This document shows positions 25,377 through 34,847 of a DNA stretch of 64,000 nt, one piece after another (position 1 is the first letter of the stretch; every line of letters begins with the position of its first letter). A program made the position numbers and the translations under genes. The stretch comes from Sphingomonas sp. dw_22 (GTDB lineage: Bacteria > Pseudomonadota > Alphaproteobacteria > Sphingomonadales > Sphingomonadaceae), in contig NZ_JAAVVE010000019.1 in the NCBI RefSeq assembly GCF_018449795.1, forward strand, positions 1-64,000. The letters are read 5' to 3'. The notes under the pieces are model-generated. The model made no database searches. It was given only the letters and a program-made list of their open reading frames with translations, and was not told the DNA's origin.

Positions 25377-26678
25377 CTAGAGCGGCCGGCGATCCCTGGT
25401 CAGCCGGGCGGCAAGCGTGAGCAAGCCGTATCCGCCGATCGCCGCCAATGTCGTCACCAGCGCGAGCGCTCGGCCGATCGACTGGTCCCCGCCGAACAGG
25501 CCCGCATTGGTCGCCGCCACCAGCGTCGGCCCCAGGCCGAGCCCGACCAGGGTGGCGGCGAGCAGATAGACCGCGATCATCTGGCCGCGATGCTCGTTGG
25601 GGGTAAGCTGATAGATCGCCAGCGGCGCAAGGCCGGTGGGCATCGCCAGCAGGAAGCTGCACGCCACCAGCACGGCGAGCGCCACGCCGGGCGAAGGCGC
25701 AAGGCCGACCCACATCGAGAGCGGGATCACCGCCGCGATCGCCCAGCTCGCAAGGACGAGCGGGCGCGGACCGCCCCGCTTCGCCATCCGATCGGCGAGC
25801 CAGCCCGAAAACAGGATGCCCGATCCGCCCGCCACGGCCAGGATCGCGCCATAGGCCGCGCCGATCGTGCTCGCCTGCCAGCCGAACAGGCGGATGAACA
25901 CGGTCGGCGTCCAGCTTATCAGCGAGAAGCTCGCCAGCGCGTTGAGGCTGAGCCCGCAGATCATGACGGCGAGGATGGCGATATTCTCGCGCACGAAGCC
26001 CAGGGTGGAAGATGCCGCCCCCGCAGCGGCGCGCTCGCGGCGGACGGGCTCGCGGACCAGCAGCATCGCCGCGGCGACGAGCACGCCGGGCAGGCCGACG
26101 ATCACGAACGCCGCCTTCCAATTGGGCATCATCCCGATCAGCGGCATGTCCACCTGGGTCGCGCCCATGGTCGACAGGATCGCGAGCGCGCCCGCGATCA
26201 TCGCCACGCCCGATCCGACGAAGGTGCCCAGCGTATAGACGCCCATCGCCCGCCCGCGCCGGCTCGGATGGAAATAGTCGGCGACCAGCGAATAGGCGGC
26301 GGGCGAGAGCGCCGCCTCCCCCACCCCCACCAGCATCCGCGCGGCGAACAGCTCGGCGAAGTTGCGCGCGAAGCCGCAGGCGATAGTGGCGAAGCACCAG
26401 ACCAGCATCCCGATCACGATCAGGTTGCGCCGGTTGCCCCGGTCCGCGATGCGGCCGAAGAGCACGCCGAGCACGGTGAAGGTGATGACGAACGCAAAGC
26501 CGTGGAGCAGGCTGATCTGCGTGTCGGTGATGCCCAGATCGTGGCGGATCGGCTGGACGAGCAGGCTCAATATCTGCCGGTCCATCACCGCGACGATATA
26601 GGCCAGCAGCAGGAGCGCCACGACGCCCCAGGCGGTGGCCAGCGCGGGAAATCCGGCTTCGCTCTTCTCTTCGCTCAT
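25377..26678 (-). CDS. MFS transporter (Spinster-like group)
   Basis: A 433-residue inner-membrane transporter with about twelve hydrophobic helices. Helix 1 (ATAWGVVALLLLAYIVAVMD) is followed by the R-Q-I-L-S-L motif. The loop GRIADRGNRRNLI is the MFS motif A, and GVGEAALSPAAYSLVADYF, then HPSRRGRAMGVY, is the Spinster-like signature. It overlaps the upstream flavoenzyme gene by ATGA at 26675-26678. Its place among catabolic enzymes and a TonB receptor suggests uptake of the pathway substrate across the inner membrane. Confidence 0.9.
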   Translation of the reverse strand: MSEEKSEAGFPALATAWGVVALLLLAYIVAVMDRQILSLLVQPIRHDLGITDTQISLLHGFAFVITFTVLGVLFGRIADRGNRRNLIVIGMLVWCFATIACGFARNFAELFAARMLVGVGEAALSPAAYSLVADYFHPSRRGRAMGVYTLGTFVGSGVAMIAGALAILSTMGATQVDMPLIGMMPNWKAAFVIVGLPGVLVAAAMLLVREPVRRERAAAGAASSTLGFVRENIAILAVMICGLSLNALASFSLISWTPTVFIRLFGWQASTIGAAYGAILAVAGGSGILFSGWLADRMAKRGGPRPLVLASWAIAAVIPLSMWVGLAPSPGVALAVLVACSFLLAMPTGLAPLAIYQLTPNEHRGQMIAVYLLAATLVGLGLGPTLVAATNAGLFGGDQSIGRALALVTTLAAIGGYGLLTLAARLTRDRRPL

Positions 26679-27829
26679 TCCATCGTTCCTTGGCGCCGCG
26701 CGAGGATATCGGGGGTTATGTCGGCAAGCGTGCGGCAACCGGTCATCGCCATGGCGGCGCGCAGGTCGCGGCCGAAGCCGTCGATCAATGCCGAGACGCC
26801 GGCCTCGCCGCCCGTCGCCAGCGCATAGGCCCAGGCACGGCCGAGCAGCACGCCGTCGGCGCCCAGCGCCAGCATCTTGAGCAGGTCCACGCCCGATCGC
26901 ACGCCGCCGTCCGCCAGGATCGTCGCCCGCCCCTTCACCTTCGCCGCGATCGCGGGGAGCGCCTCGGTGGATGCGAGGGCGCCATCGAGCTGGCGGCCGC
27001 CATGATTGGAGACGACGATGCCGTCCGCGCCGGCCGCCACCGCGGCGTCCGCGTCCTCGGGATCGAGCACGCCCTTGATGATGAGCGGCCCGCGCCAATG
27101 CTCGCGGACGAAGGCGAGATCGTCCCAGGTCACCGAAGGATCGAAATTGCGCAGGATCCAGCCGGCGAAGTCCTGCGCGCCCGCCCGTCCGCCCAGCACG
27201 GGCGCGAGATTGCCGATCGCATGCGGCCGTCCGCGCAGTCCCACGTCCCAGGCCCAGCCGGGCCGCATCGCGGCATGGAGCCCGCGGCGGAGCATTCCCC
27301 TCAGCCCCGGCGCGCCGGACATGCCCGATCGGAAATCGCGATAGCGCGTCGCCCCCACCGGCATGTCGACGGTGAAGACCAGCGCCGAGCAATGCTGCGC
27401 GGCGAGCTGCAGCATATCGGCCATGAAGGCGCGGTCGCGGATCATGTAGAGCTGGAACCAGAAGGGCGTGCCGGTGCCCGCCGCGACCTCGGCGACGCTG
27501 CACACCGCAACGGTGGAGAGGCAGAAGGGCACCCCCGCTTTCTCCGCCGCGCGCGCCGCCTGGACCTCGCCCCGGCGCGCGCACATGCCGGCCAGCCCGA
27601 CCGGACCCAGCCCCAGCGGCAGCGCCGCATCCTGCCCGAACAATCGGGTATTCGTCTCGATGCCGGAGACGTCGCGCATCACCCGCTGGCGCAGGCGCAC
27701 CCCGCGCAGCGCATCGCGATTGGCGCGCAGCGTCTGCTCGTCATACGAACCGCCGGCGATATAATCGAACAGGAAATGCGGCAGCCGCCGCCGGGCGCGC
27801 TCCTCCAGATGCTCGGGGCCGGTCAGCAT
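26675..27829 (-). CDS. FMN-dependent alpha-hydroxy-acid dehydrogenase (L-lactate/mandelate dehydrogenase family)
   Basis: A 384-residue (beta/alpha)8 flavoenzyme. GLGPVGLAGM is in the FMN-binding region; the Lys in LIIKGVLDPEDADAA and the catalytic His in VSNHGGRQLDGALAS are visible. The phosphate-binding GGVRSGVDLLKMLALGADGV, then LLGRAW, completes the set. The family oxidises (S)-2-hydroxy acids to 2-oxo acids. Its operon partners (D-2-hydroxyacid dehydrogenase and mandelate-racemase-type enzyme) all handle hydroxy acids. It follows the ene-reductase gene by 9 nt and overlaps the MFS gene. Confidence 0.9.
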   Translation of the reverse strand: MLTGPEHLEERARRRLPHFLFDYIAGGSYDEQTLRANRDALRGVRLRQRVMRDVSGIETNTRLFGQDAALPLGLGPVGLAGMCARRGEVQAARAAEKAGVPFCLSTVAVCSVAEVAAGTGTPFWFQLYMIRDRAFMADMLQLAAQHCSALVFTVDMPVGATRYRDFRSGMSGAPGLRGMLRRGLHAAMRPGWAWDVGLRGRPHAIGNLAPVLGGRAGAQDFAGWILRNFDPSVTWDDLAFVREHWRGPLIIKGVLDPEDADAAVAAGADGIVVSNHGGRQLDGALASTEALPAIAAKVKGRATILADGGVRSGVDLLKMLALGADGVLLGRAWAYALATGGEAGVSALIDGFGRDLRAAMAMTGCRTLADITPDILARRQGTME

Positions 27830-27838
27830 CGCGCGCGC

Positions 27839-28933
27839 CTAATAGACGACATTGGCGGCACGCGCTTCGAACGGGATCAGATCGGCGAAGCGCCCTTCAC
27901 GGACCTTCTCGATCCAGTGCGGATCGGCGAGCAGCACGCGCCCCAGCCCGACCAGATCGAAATCGCCACGCTCGAAGCGCTCGACCAGCCCGGTGAGCGG
28001 CGCCGGCACGGCACGGTCGCCGGCGAAGGACGCGGTCACGTCGCGATCGAGGCCGATCGAGCCGATCGTCATCGTCCGTCCGCCGGTCAGCTTCTTCACC
28101 CAGCCGGCGAGGTTCAGGTCCGATCCCGCGAACTCGGGCTCCCAGAAGCGGCGCTGCGAGCAATCGATGAAGTCGATCCCGGCATCCACCAGCGGCCCCA
28201 CCCAGCGCGCCAGCGCATCGGGCGTGATGGCGAGCTTCGCGGCGTAATCCTGCTCCTTCCACTGCGAGATGCGCATCGAAACCGGCATGTCCGGGCCCGT
28301 CGCGGCGCGCACCGAGCGATAGACCGCTAGCGCGAACGCCAGCCGGTCCTCCAGATGCACGCCGCCCCAGCGGTCGGTCCGCTTGTTGGTCGCGTCCCAG
28401 AAGAACTGGTCGATCAGGAACCCGTGCGCGCCATGGATCTCGACCGCGTCGAAGCCCACCTCTCTGGCCGCCGCCGCCGCCTCGCCGAAGCGCGCGACGA
28501 TATCGGCAATGGCTTCGTCATTCAGCGGCTCGCCCACGACGAAATCGGGACCGCCCAGCCCCGAGGGACTGGCCAAGGGCGCCGGCCGCCACCAGGGCTC
28601 GCGATTGAACCGGCCCCCGGCATGCCAGAGCTGAAGCGAGATGCGGCCCCCTGCAGCATGGGTCTCCGCCACCAGCGATCGCCATGCCGGCCGCGCCTCG
28701 GCGCGGAAATCGGCGAGCACCGGCGAATTGTTGGCGGCGGGATGGTCGATCGCCGCGCCACCGGTGAGCATCAGCCCCACCCCGCCCTCGGCGCGCCGCC
28801 GGTGATAGGCCGAGAGCTCGGGCGTAGGCATTCGCTCGGGGCAGGCATAGCGCGACATCGGCGCCATCACGAAGCGATTGGGCAGGGTCAGCGTGCCGAT
28901 GGTGATCGGCTGGAACAGCGCTTCGAGGCCCAT
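27839..28933 (-). CDS. NADH:flavin oxidoreductase (Old Yellow Enzyme / YqjM-type family)
   Basis: A 364-residue FMN barrel. The N-terminus LFQPITIGTLTLPNRFVMAP is the classical family start, and IHGAHGFLIDQFFWDATNKR, then TDRWGG, is the signature around the active-site His pair. The C-terminal LVGLGRVLLADPHWIEKVREG binds FMN phosphate. Members reduce C=C bonds of enals and enones or act on dienoyl and aromatic compounds. The start ATG at 28933 overlaps the stop of the enolase-family gene (TGATG). Substrate unknown; part of the hydroxy-acid operon. Confidence 0.92.
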   Translation of the reverse strand: MGLEALFQPITIGTLTLPNRFVMAPMSRYACPERMPTPELSAYHRRRAEGGVGLMLTGGAAIDHPAANNSPVLADFRAEARPAWRSLVAETHAAGGRISLQLWHAGGRFNREPWWRPAPLASPSGLGGPDFVVGEPLNDEAIADIVARFGEAAAAAREVGFDAVEIHGAHGFLIDQFFWDATNKRTDRWGGVHLEDRLAFALAVYRSVRAATGPDMPVSMRISQWKEQDYAAKLAITPDALARWVGPLVDAGIDFIDCSQRRFWEPEFAGSDLNLAGWVKKLTGGRTMTIGSIGLDRDVTASFAGDRAVPAPLTGLVERFERGDFDLVGLGRVLLADPHWIEKVREGRFADLIPFEARAANVVY

Positions 28934-30120
28934 CAGCCCTTGCCCCAGGGATGTTCGGCGACGGCGGCCTCGTTCACGTCCGCGCCCCAGCCGGGCGCCT
29001 CGGGCAGGTCGAACCCGCCATCGGCGATGCGCGGCGCCACGGTGAGCAGGTCGTATTTCCACGGCACGTCGTCGGCCTCGATCTCCATGATCTCCAGATT
29101 GGGAACCGACGCGCAGAAATGCGCCGCCATCAGGTCCGCGAGCGGCCCGTAGAAATTATGCGGCGCGACGTTGATCTCATGCGCCTCCGCCAGTGCGGCG
29201 ATGCGGACCGCCTCGGCGATGCCGTTCCAGGGCACGTCGACGATCGCGACATCGGCGGCGCCGGCCTGGAAATAGGGCTGGTAGCCGCGCCGGCCATAGA
29301 GCGTCTCCAGCGAGGCGAGCGGCATCGGCACCCGCCCGCGCAAATCCGCCAGCGCGGCGGGCGAATGCACATCGGCCTCCAACCACCGGAGCCGGTGCCG
29401 CTCCAGCCGCCGTCCGATCCGGCCGAACCCCTCGGGCGTGCAGCCGAAATTGGCGTCGAACAGGATGTCGAGGTCCGGCCCGGCCCCGTCGCGGAAAGCC
29501 TCGACCTGCGCGTCGATCGCCGCGAGCGTCGCGCCGTCGAGCGCCCGGCCCGGATCGAAGCCCGGCACGAAACCGGGATTGAGCAGCGTGGCCCCCTTGT
29601 CCGAAAAGGCGATCGGATTGGTCTTGGCTACCCGGAAACCCCTGGCCACCGCCTCCGCCCCCAGCCGCTTCATGTCGTCGAGCGTCTCCAGCCGGGGCCG
29701 GCCGAGCGTCGTCTCGAAATAATCCCCGTCGCGCGCGCGGAAGCTGCCGCAATGCGACCAGTAGAGCGGCAGGCGCTCCCGAAACGGCCCGCCGAACAAC
29801 CGCGCCACCGGCACGCCGGCCGCCTTTGCGGCGATATCGATACAGGCGTTCTCGATCGCCGCGATCGCCTGCGCATTGAGCCCGCCGGGCGCGAACCGCA
29901 CGCTCGCATGCAGCTCCGCCGACAATGTCGCGAAGCCGCGCGGATCGCGGCCGATCACGCGCGCCGCCAGCGCCTCGATCACCTGCGGCAGCGCCGGCGA
30001 CCACAGCCCCTGGCTATATTCCGACCAGCCGGTCAGCCCCGCGTCGGTCTCGATCTTCAGGAAGCTGAACGGCCGCCATCCTCCATCGGCATGGATGCTC
30101 GCGACACGGGCGATACGCAT
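28933..30120 (-). CDS. Enolase-superfamily enzyme, mandelate racemase/acid-sugar dehydratase subgroup
   Basis: A 395-residue enzyme. The metal ligands are seen as D (LDILFDANFG), E (LRWLEADVHSP) and E (PLASLETLYG). A Lys sits in FRVAKTNPIAF, and the His of the His-Asp dyad in INVAPHNFYGPLADL. This dyad marks the mandelate racemase subgroup, whose members abstract the proton next to a carboxylate and mostly dehydrate sugar acids. Specific activity cannot be assigned. It starts at ATG 30120, 12 nt after the 2-hydroxyacid dehydrogenase, and overlaps the ene-reductase start by 1 nt. Confidence 0.88.
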   Translation of the reverse strand: MRIARVASIHADGGWRPFSFLKIETDAGLTGWSEYSQGLWSPALPQVIEALAARVIGRDPRGFATLSAELHASVRFAPGGLNAQAIAAIENACIDIAAKAAGVPVARLFGGPFRERLPLYWSHCGSFRARDGDYFETTLGRPRLETLDDMKRLGAEAVARGFRVAKTNPIAFSDKGATLLNPGFVPGFDPGRALDGATLAAIDAQVEAFRDGAGPDLDILFDANFGCTPEGFGRIGRRLERHRLRWLEADVHSPAALADLRGRVPMPLASLETLYGRRGYQPYFQAGAADVAIVDVPWNGIAEAVRIAALAEAHEINVAPHNFYGPLADLMAAHFCASVPNLEIMEIEADDVPWKYDLLTVAPRIADGGFDLPEAPGWGADVNEAAVAEHPWGKG

Positions 30121-30132
30121 TCCGGCCCTCTC

Positions 30133-31119
30133 CTAAGCCGCCTGCAGCGTACAGGGATGGACGATGTGTAGCAGAGGCTCGCCCTGGGAAAAGCGCCGCG
30201 CATTCTCGGTCGTGATGGCCACCAGATGCGCGCGATCGTGCGGGGTCGGCCCCGCCGCGGCGGCGTGCGGCGTGAGGATCAGATTGGGCGCGGTCCAGAG
30301 CGGATGCCCCGCCGGCAGCGGCTCGGGATCGGTCACGTCCAGCGCCGCGCCGGCCAGCGCGCCTTCGCGCAATTTCTCCGAAAGCGCCTGCGAATCGACG
30401 ATCCCGCCGCGCGAAAGATTGACCAGGAATGCGCGTTTCCCGACCAGCGCCAGCCGCTCGGCATTGAAGAACGCCCGGGTCTCGGCAGTCAGCGGCGCGG
30501 CGATCACCACGAAGTCCGCCTCGGGCAGATGCCCCTCCGCCTCGGCCAGCCGGCAGCTCAGATCGGCAAGCTCGCTGGGCCGGCCATGCTTGCTGACCGC
30601 GATCACCCGCATCCCGAAGGTGCGCGCCAGCCGGGCCAGCGCCTTGCCGATATGGCCGAAGCCGAGCACCATCACGGTCTTGCCCTGGAGCGAGCTCAGC
30701 CCGGCGCCGAGCCCATAGTCCCATCGCATCGCCCGCTGCGCCTCCAGCGCCTCGGGCAGCCGCCGCGCGAGCGCCAGCATCAGGCTCAGCCCATGCTCGG
30801 CGACGGTGGTCGCGCCAGCGCCCGGCGTATGCGTCACCACCAGCCCCTCGGGAAGCGACTGGCGCGTGACATTGTCATAGCCGGCATTGATGAGATGGAT
30901 CCAGCTCAGCCTGTCGGATCCGTGGTTGAGCCGGTCGATCAGGAGCGGGGAGACGTGCGCCGCCGAAACGATGAACCCGTCCGCCTTCGGCAGCAGCGCC
31001 ATCACGTCGGGCGCCTCGTTCGCCACGATCAGGTCGATCTGGGGCAACCCGGACAGCGAACGCTCGAGCGCATCGTCGCGCGCGACGTTCCAGAAAAGGA
31101 TGTTCCGGGTCTCAGTCAT
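30133..31119 (-). CDS. D-2-hydroxyacid dehydrogenase (NAD-dependent)
   Basis: A 328-residue enzyme. VMVLGFGHIGKALARLARTF (about 140) binds NAD. The substrate Arg is in VNLSRGGIVDS, the Glu in DVTDPEPLPAGHPLW, and the catalytic His in LILTPHAAAAGP. It interconverts a 2-oxo acid and the (R)-2-hydroxy acid. It sits next to an FMN enzyme acting on the opposite hydroxy-acid enantiomer class, so the operon could invert or interconvert hydroxy acids. ATG 31119 follows a 108-nt gap after the TonB receptor stop. Confidence 0.9.
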   Translation of the reverse strand: MTETRNILFWNVARDDALERSLSGLPQIDLIVANEAPDVMALLPKADGFIVSAAHVSPLLIDRLNHGSDRLSWIHLINAGYDNVTRQSLPEGLVVTHTPGAGATTVAEHGLSLMLALARRLPEALEAQRAMRWDYGLGAGLSSLQGKTVMVLGFGHIGKALARLARTFGMRVIAVSKHGRPSELADLSCRLAEAEGHLPEADFVVIAAPLTAETRAFFNAERLALVGKRAFLVNLSRGGIVDSQALSEKLREGALAGAALDVTDPEPLPAGHPLWTAPNLILTPHAAAAGPTPHDRAHLVAITTENARRFSQGEPLLHIVHPCTLQAA

Positions 31120-31227
31120 CTGAAGCGATACTCGGTTCGGGCGGGAAAGCGGCGGAGGGGGCGGGAGGGCCACCCTCCGCCGCGAGGTTCCCGGCGCGGA
31201 AGGGTGCCGGGGAGCCGTCGAGCAGCA

Positions 31228-33600
31228 TCAGAAGCGCCGCTTCACGGTGAGCAGCCATTCGCGCGGGCGGGTCGGCTGGCCGATCTGGGCGTTGTAGACC
31301 GGCGTGCCGGTCTGGTAATAATTGATATATTTGAACGTGCCGAAAACGTTCGTCACGCCCAGAATGACCGTCCAGTCCTTCTTCGTGTCCCAGGTGATCT
31401 GGGCATTGGCGAGCGCGCGCGGATCGATCCGGGTCAGCGCGGTGTTGACCGGGTCCGAATAGGTCGCGCTCAGATAGCTGATGTCGAAGCGCGGCGTGAT
31501 CTCGCCCAGGCTGCCGGCATCGACGCTGTACTGGATGCCGCCCGACGCGGTCCATTCGGGCGTATAGACATTGGTCATGTCCAGCGACACGCCGGTAAAG
31601 GGCAGCACCTTGGTATATTTGAAGTCGAGATAGCCGAGCGAGGCGTTGATCAGCAGCCCGCCGGTGCGGATCTCCAGCTCGGCCTCGGCGCCGTTGATCC
31701 GCGCATCGCCGATATTGGTCGCTGCGGCGCAGGGACCGGCGGCGTTGTTCGGCGTGATCGCCGGGCAGGAATTGATCTTGCCCTGGACGTTCTTGAACAC
31801 ATTGTGGAACACCGCCGCGTTCAGCCGCACCGCGCGATCGAACAGGTCGCTCTTGAAGCCCGCTTCATAGCTGACCAGCGTCTCGGGCTCGAAAGGCACC
31901 ACCTGGCTGGGGAAATAGGGCCGCGGATTGATGCCGCCGCCTTTGAAGCCCGTCGCATACTGGGCATAGATCAGCACGTCCTTGGTGACCTTATAGTCAG
32001 CGGCAAGGCGGTAATCGACGCGATCCCCGTCGAACACGCCGGTCACGCCGTCCAGGCTGCCAAGCGTCGGGTGCAGGCTGCCGTCCACGGCATAGCGATG
32101 GAAGAGATAGGTCTTCTTGTCCTTGGTGTAGCGGATCGCCCCGGTGAGCGACATCGCCGACACCGGATGGACCATCACTTGGCCGAACACCGATTTGGAC
32201 GAGGTGTTGATCGGATCGTCGGTCAGCGATCGCAGGTCGACGCCGCCCCCGCCCGGCAGCAGCCCGCCGCGCAGGTTGAGCCGCGTGCGCGAATAGCCCT
32301 TGGCATCGTAATAGAAGCCGCCGACCGTCCATTCGACCAGCTTGTTCGCGAAGTCGCCCGAGAGGCGCAACTCCTGGGTGAACTGCTTGTGATCCAGCGT
32401 CCAGATCTGGTCGAGCACATCGGCCGGGGACACGTCGAGATCGACCGGGAAATAGGTGTTCGACACGCGATAGCCGGTGATCGACTGGAGCGTGACTCCG
32501 CCCAGATCGGCCGACAGATTGTTCGAGAAGCCCCAGCCGTGCATCGTCGTCTTGGGCGCATAGCTGAACTGCGAGGGCAGGCCCGGATCGCCGATATAGG
32601 TGGCGTAGTTGGTATAGCTGCCGTTCGGCGTCATGAAATTGTTGGTGCCGGCCCAGGCCGCGTTCTGCACCGTCAGCTTGCCCGCCGGATTCTCGGAATC
32701 GTCCTGGATGGTGTCGATGATGAAGTTGTTCTCGATCCCGTCGGCGACCAGCCAGCGGATCGCGGCGCGGGCACTGAACACCTGCTGGCCGCCCTCGGTG
32801 CCGATCTTGCAGCTCGTGTCGGTGCGCTGGTTCGGGAACTGGGTCGATCCGGTGACGCAGCCATAATCGAGCCGCGTCAGATAGCCGTCCGCCCGCCGGT
32901 TCGAAGCGGAAAGGCGGACGTACAGCTTCTGCGGCAGGATCGTGAAGTTCGCCGCGGCACGCGCGTTGATCCGGTTGAAGCGGCCATAGCCGATCTCGAC
33001 ATAGCCGTCGGTCGTCTCGTCGGGCTTGCGCGAATAGAGCTTGATCGCGCCGCCGATCGAATTCTTGCCCGCCAGCGTGCCCTGCGGGCCGCGCAGGATC
33101 TCGGTGCGGTCGAGGTCCATCGTCTCGAACAGGCTGCCCGAGATCACACCGTAATAGACATCGTCGACATAGATGCCGACGCCGGGCTCCACCGCGAAAT
33201 GCGGATCGGACTGGCCGATGCCGCGGATATAGGCGCTGGCGCCCGCGCCGGTGCCCGCCACCTGGCGCTCGACATAGACGTTCGGCACCGATTTGGCGAC
33301 TTCGGCGACGTCGCGGATGCCGCGCGCTTCCATCATGTCGCCGCTGATCGCGGAGATCGACAGCGGCGTATCCTGAAGCCGCTGCTGCTTGAACTGCGCG
33401 GTGACGACGATGTCCCCCGAATAGGGATCGTCGGCCGCGGCCGGCGTCTCCTGCGGCGCGGGCGCCTCCGCCACAGGCGGAGCGGCGCCGTCCTGCGCCC
33501 AGGCTTGGGAAGCCCCGCCGAGCGCCAGCGTCATCGCCAGAAGCGACGCCGCGCCGCGCAATCCGGCGCCTATCGAATCCATGTTCTTGGCCTTGTGCAT
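31228..33600 (-). CDS. TonB-dependent outer-membrane receptor (hydroxy-acid cluster)
   Basis: A 790-residue receptor. The signal peptide ends at ASQAWA|QDG, followed by a Pro/Ala-rich stretch and a TonB box-like SGDIVVTAQF. The plug domain (about 75-185) includes QDTPLSISAISGDMMEARGI and EILRGPQGTLAGKNSIGGAI. The barrel runs to the end, with a final strand LLTVKRRF ending in Phe as outer-membrane proteins do. ATG 33600 was chosen for the GGGG-type ribosome site just upstream; other in-frame starts lie at 33582, 33615 and 33687. An AraC gene lies 142 nt upstream on the same strand. It presumably imports the substrate of the downstream enzymes. Confidence 0.93.
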   Translation of the reverse strand: MHKAKNMDSIGAGLRGAASLLAMTLALGGASQAWAQDGAAPPVAEAPAPQETPAAADDPYSGDIVVTAQFKQQRLQDTPLSISAISGDMMEARGIRDVAEVAKSVPNVYVERQVAGTGAGASAYIRGIGQSDPHFAVEPGVGIYVDDVYYGVISGSLFETMDLDRTEILRGPQGTLAGKNSIGGAIKLYSRKPDETTDGYVEIGYGRFNRINARAAANFTILPQKLYVRLSASNRRADGYLTRLDYGCVTGSTQFPNQRTDTSCKIGTEGGQQVFSARAAIRWLVADGIENNFIIDTIQDDSENPAGKLTVQNAAWAGTNNFMTPNGSYTNYATYIGDPGLPSQFSYAPKTTMHGWGFSNNLSADLGGVTLQSITGYRVSNTYFPVDLDVSPADVLDQIWTLDHKQFTQELRLSGDFANKLVEWTVGGFYYDAKGYSRTRLNLRGGLLPGGGGVDLRSLTDDPINTSSKSVFGQVMVHPVSAMSLTGAIRYTKDKKTYLFHRYAVDGSLHPTLGSLDGVTGVFDGDRVDYRLAADYKVTKDVLIYAQYATGFKGGGINPRPYFPSQVVPFEPETLVSYEAGFKSDLFDRAVRLNAAVFHNVFKNVQGKINSCPAITPNNAAGPCAAATNIGDARINGAEAELEIRTGGLLINASLGYLDFKYTKVLPFTGVSLDMTNVYTPEWTASGGIQYSVDAGSLGEITPRFDISYLSATYSDPVNTALTRIDPRALANAQITWDTKKDWTVILGVTNVFGTFKYINYYQTGTPVYNAQIGQPTRPREWLLTVKRRF

Positions 33601-33742
33601 CGTCCCCACCCACATTCTTGTTTTTAGCGTTGCCGTCCGGTGCGACCCGAAGGGTAACAGCGTCCTTTTAGGGAGGTGGGACGACACGCTCTTGCTCCGC
33701 CGTGCCGTTCGCTCTTGTTGCTGCGGGACAGGCCCGATGCGG

Positions 33743-34681
33743 TCAGGCCGCGCGGCGGCGCAGCTCGCGCGGGGCCTGCCGATAGGCTTCGCGGAAGCTG
33801 CGGCTGAAATGCGCGGCGTCGTTGAAGCCCCAGCGAAAGGCGATCTGGGTGATGCTCAGCCGGTCGTTCGCGGGATCGAGCAGATCCTGGCGGCAATGTT
33901 CCAGCCGGCGATGGCGGATCCAGCCGCATACCGACCATTCGGTGCCCGCAAAGGCACGGTGCAGCCGGCGCAGCGAGATGCCGCAGCCGGTGGCGATCTG
34001 CGAGGGCGACAGCTCGGGATCGGCGAGCCGCGCATCGATGAAGGCGCGGATGCGGCGGTCCGGCAGCGCCTGCTCGACGCTGACGAAGGTGCGGCGCTCG
34101 CGGTCGACCATGCGGCGGACCGCGCCCGTCAGCATCTCGCGCGCATGCACGGCATCCTCGTCGCCGAACCGGTCGGCCGAGCGCGCGATGGTGAGCAGCG
34201 TCGATCGGGTCAGCGCCGCCATGCCGTCATGGCCGGACATGCGATAGGGCCGGGCGAGCGCGCTCGCCGAGCACGACGCGACGAGCTCCGCGGCGGGCAG
34301 ATAGGCGATGATCTGCGTCGTCGGGCCGTCGAAGCGCGTCGAGAAGGGGCGGAAGCTGTCGATGATGGCGAGCTCGCCGGCGGAAAGCGCCATGTCGCTG
34401 CTGCCCTGACGGAGCTGGCTGCGGCCGCTGAGCTGCATCACCAGCATCATGTAGCGGCATTGCTCGTCATTCTGGGGCAGCCGGTTCTGCTCGATCTCGT
34501 ACACATTGTGCGCGAAATGGCAGATGCTGATCCCGCCCACTTCGCGATGCCGGATCGATCCGCTGAACGGCTCGCGCGTGAAGCGCATCACCGCGCGCCG
34601 GCCGCACAGCGCGGCAAGCTGATCGCGCCACGCCTCGCGCCCCTCGTCCGGGTGCATCGAGGCGGTTGTAAAGTCGAGCAT
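33743..34681 (-). CDS. AraC-family transcriptional regulator
   Basis: A 312-residue protein with an N-terminal AraC-binding-like domain (about 1-190; REPFSGSIRHREVGGISICH) and two helix-turn-helix motifs at the C-terminus. The first is LSPSQIATGCGISLRRLHRA, the second SITQIAFRWGFNDAAHFSRS, then FREAYRQAPRELRRR. It is immediately upstream of, and in the same direction as, the TonB receptor and hydroxy-acid operon, so it most likely activates it. ATG 34681 begins MLDFTTAS; a longer frame to 34798 lacks conserved sequence. Upstream lies a 563-bp gap with a large repeat cassette. Confidence 0.88.
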   Translation of the reverse strand: MLDFTTASMHPDEGREAWRDQLAALCGRRAVMRFTREPFSGSIRHREVGGISICHFAHNVYEIEQNRLPQNDEQCRYMMLVMQLSGRSQLRQGSSDMALSAGELAIIDSFRPFSTRFDGPTTQIIAYLPAAELVASCSASALARPYRMSGHDGMAALTRSTLLTIARSADRFGDEDAVHAREMLTGAVRRMVDRERRTFVSVEQALPDRRIRAFIDARLADPELSPSQIATGCGISLRRLHRAFAGTEWSVCGWIRHRRLEHCRQDLLDPANDRLSITQIAFRWGFNDAAHFSRSFREAYRQAPRELRRRAA

Positions 34682-34847
34682 GGCGCCCTCCCCTGACTGA
34701 CCGTTTCTTATTTTTCTTAGCCCGACTGCATCCGGCAATCGGGCGCGTGCTTCAATAGGCATTTCGCCGGGAGACGGGCATTTGTCCCTCCGCGACAAAG
34801 TTTGCTGTCGCGGTGAGACAATTCGGCGGGTCTAGGTACCATGTCCT
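34682..34847. other. Intergenic region upstream of the AraC gene, no gene seen
   Basis: This is the left part of the 563-bp gap 34682-35244. It should contain the promoter of the AraC gene; the AT-richer stretch TTTCTTATTTTTCTTAG at 34704-34720 stands out against the GC-rich surroundings. No convincing small gene or structured RNA was found. The right end of the gap (35042-35244) is equally featureless. Confidence 0.5.

Noticed and set aside
30226..33627. A 1,133-codon plus-strand frame opposite the TonB receptor and D-2-hydroxyacid dehydrogenase genes
   Set aside because: The opposite strand codes for two clear protein families, and this frame shows only shadow composition.
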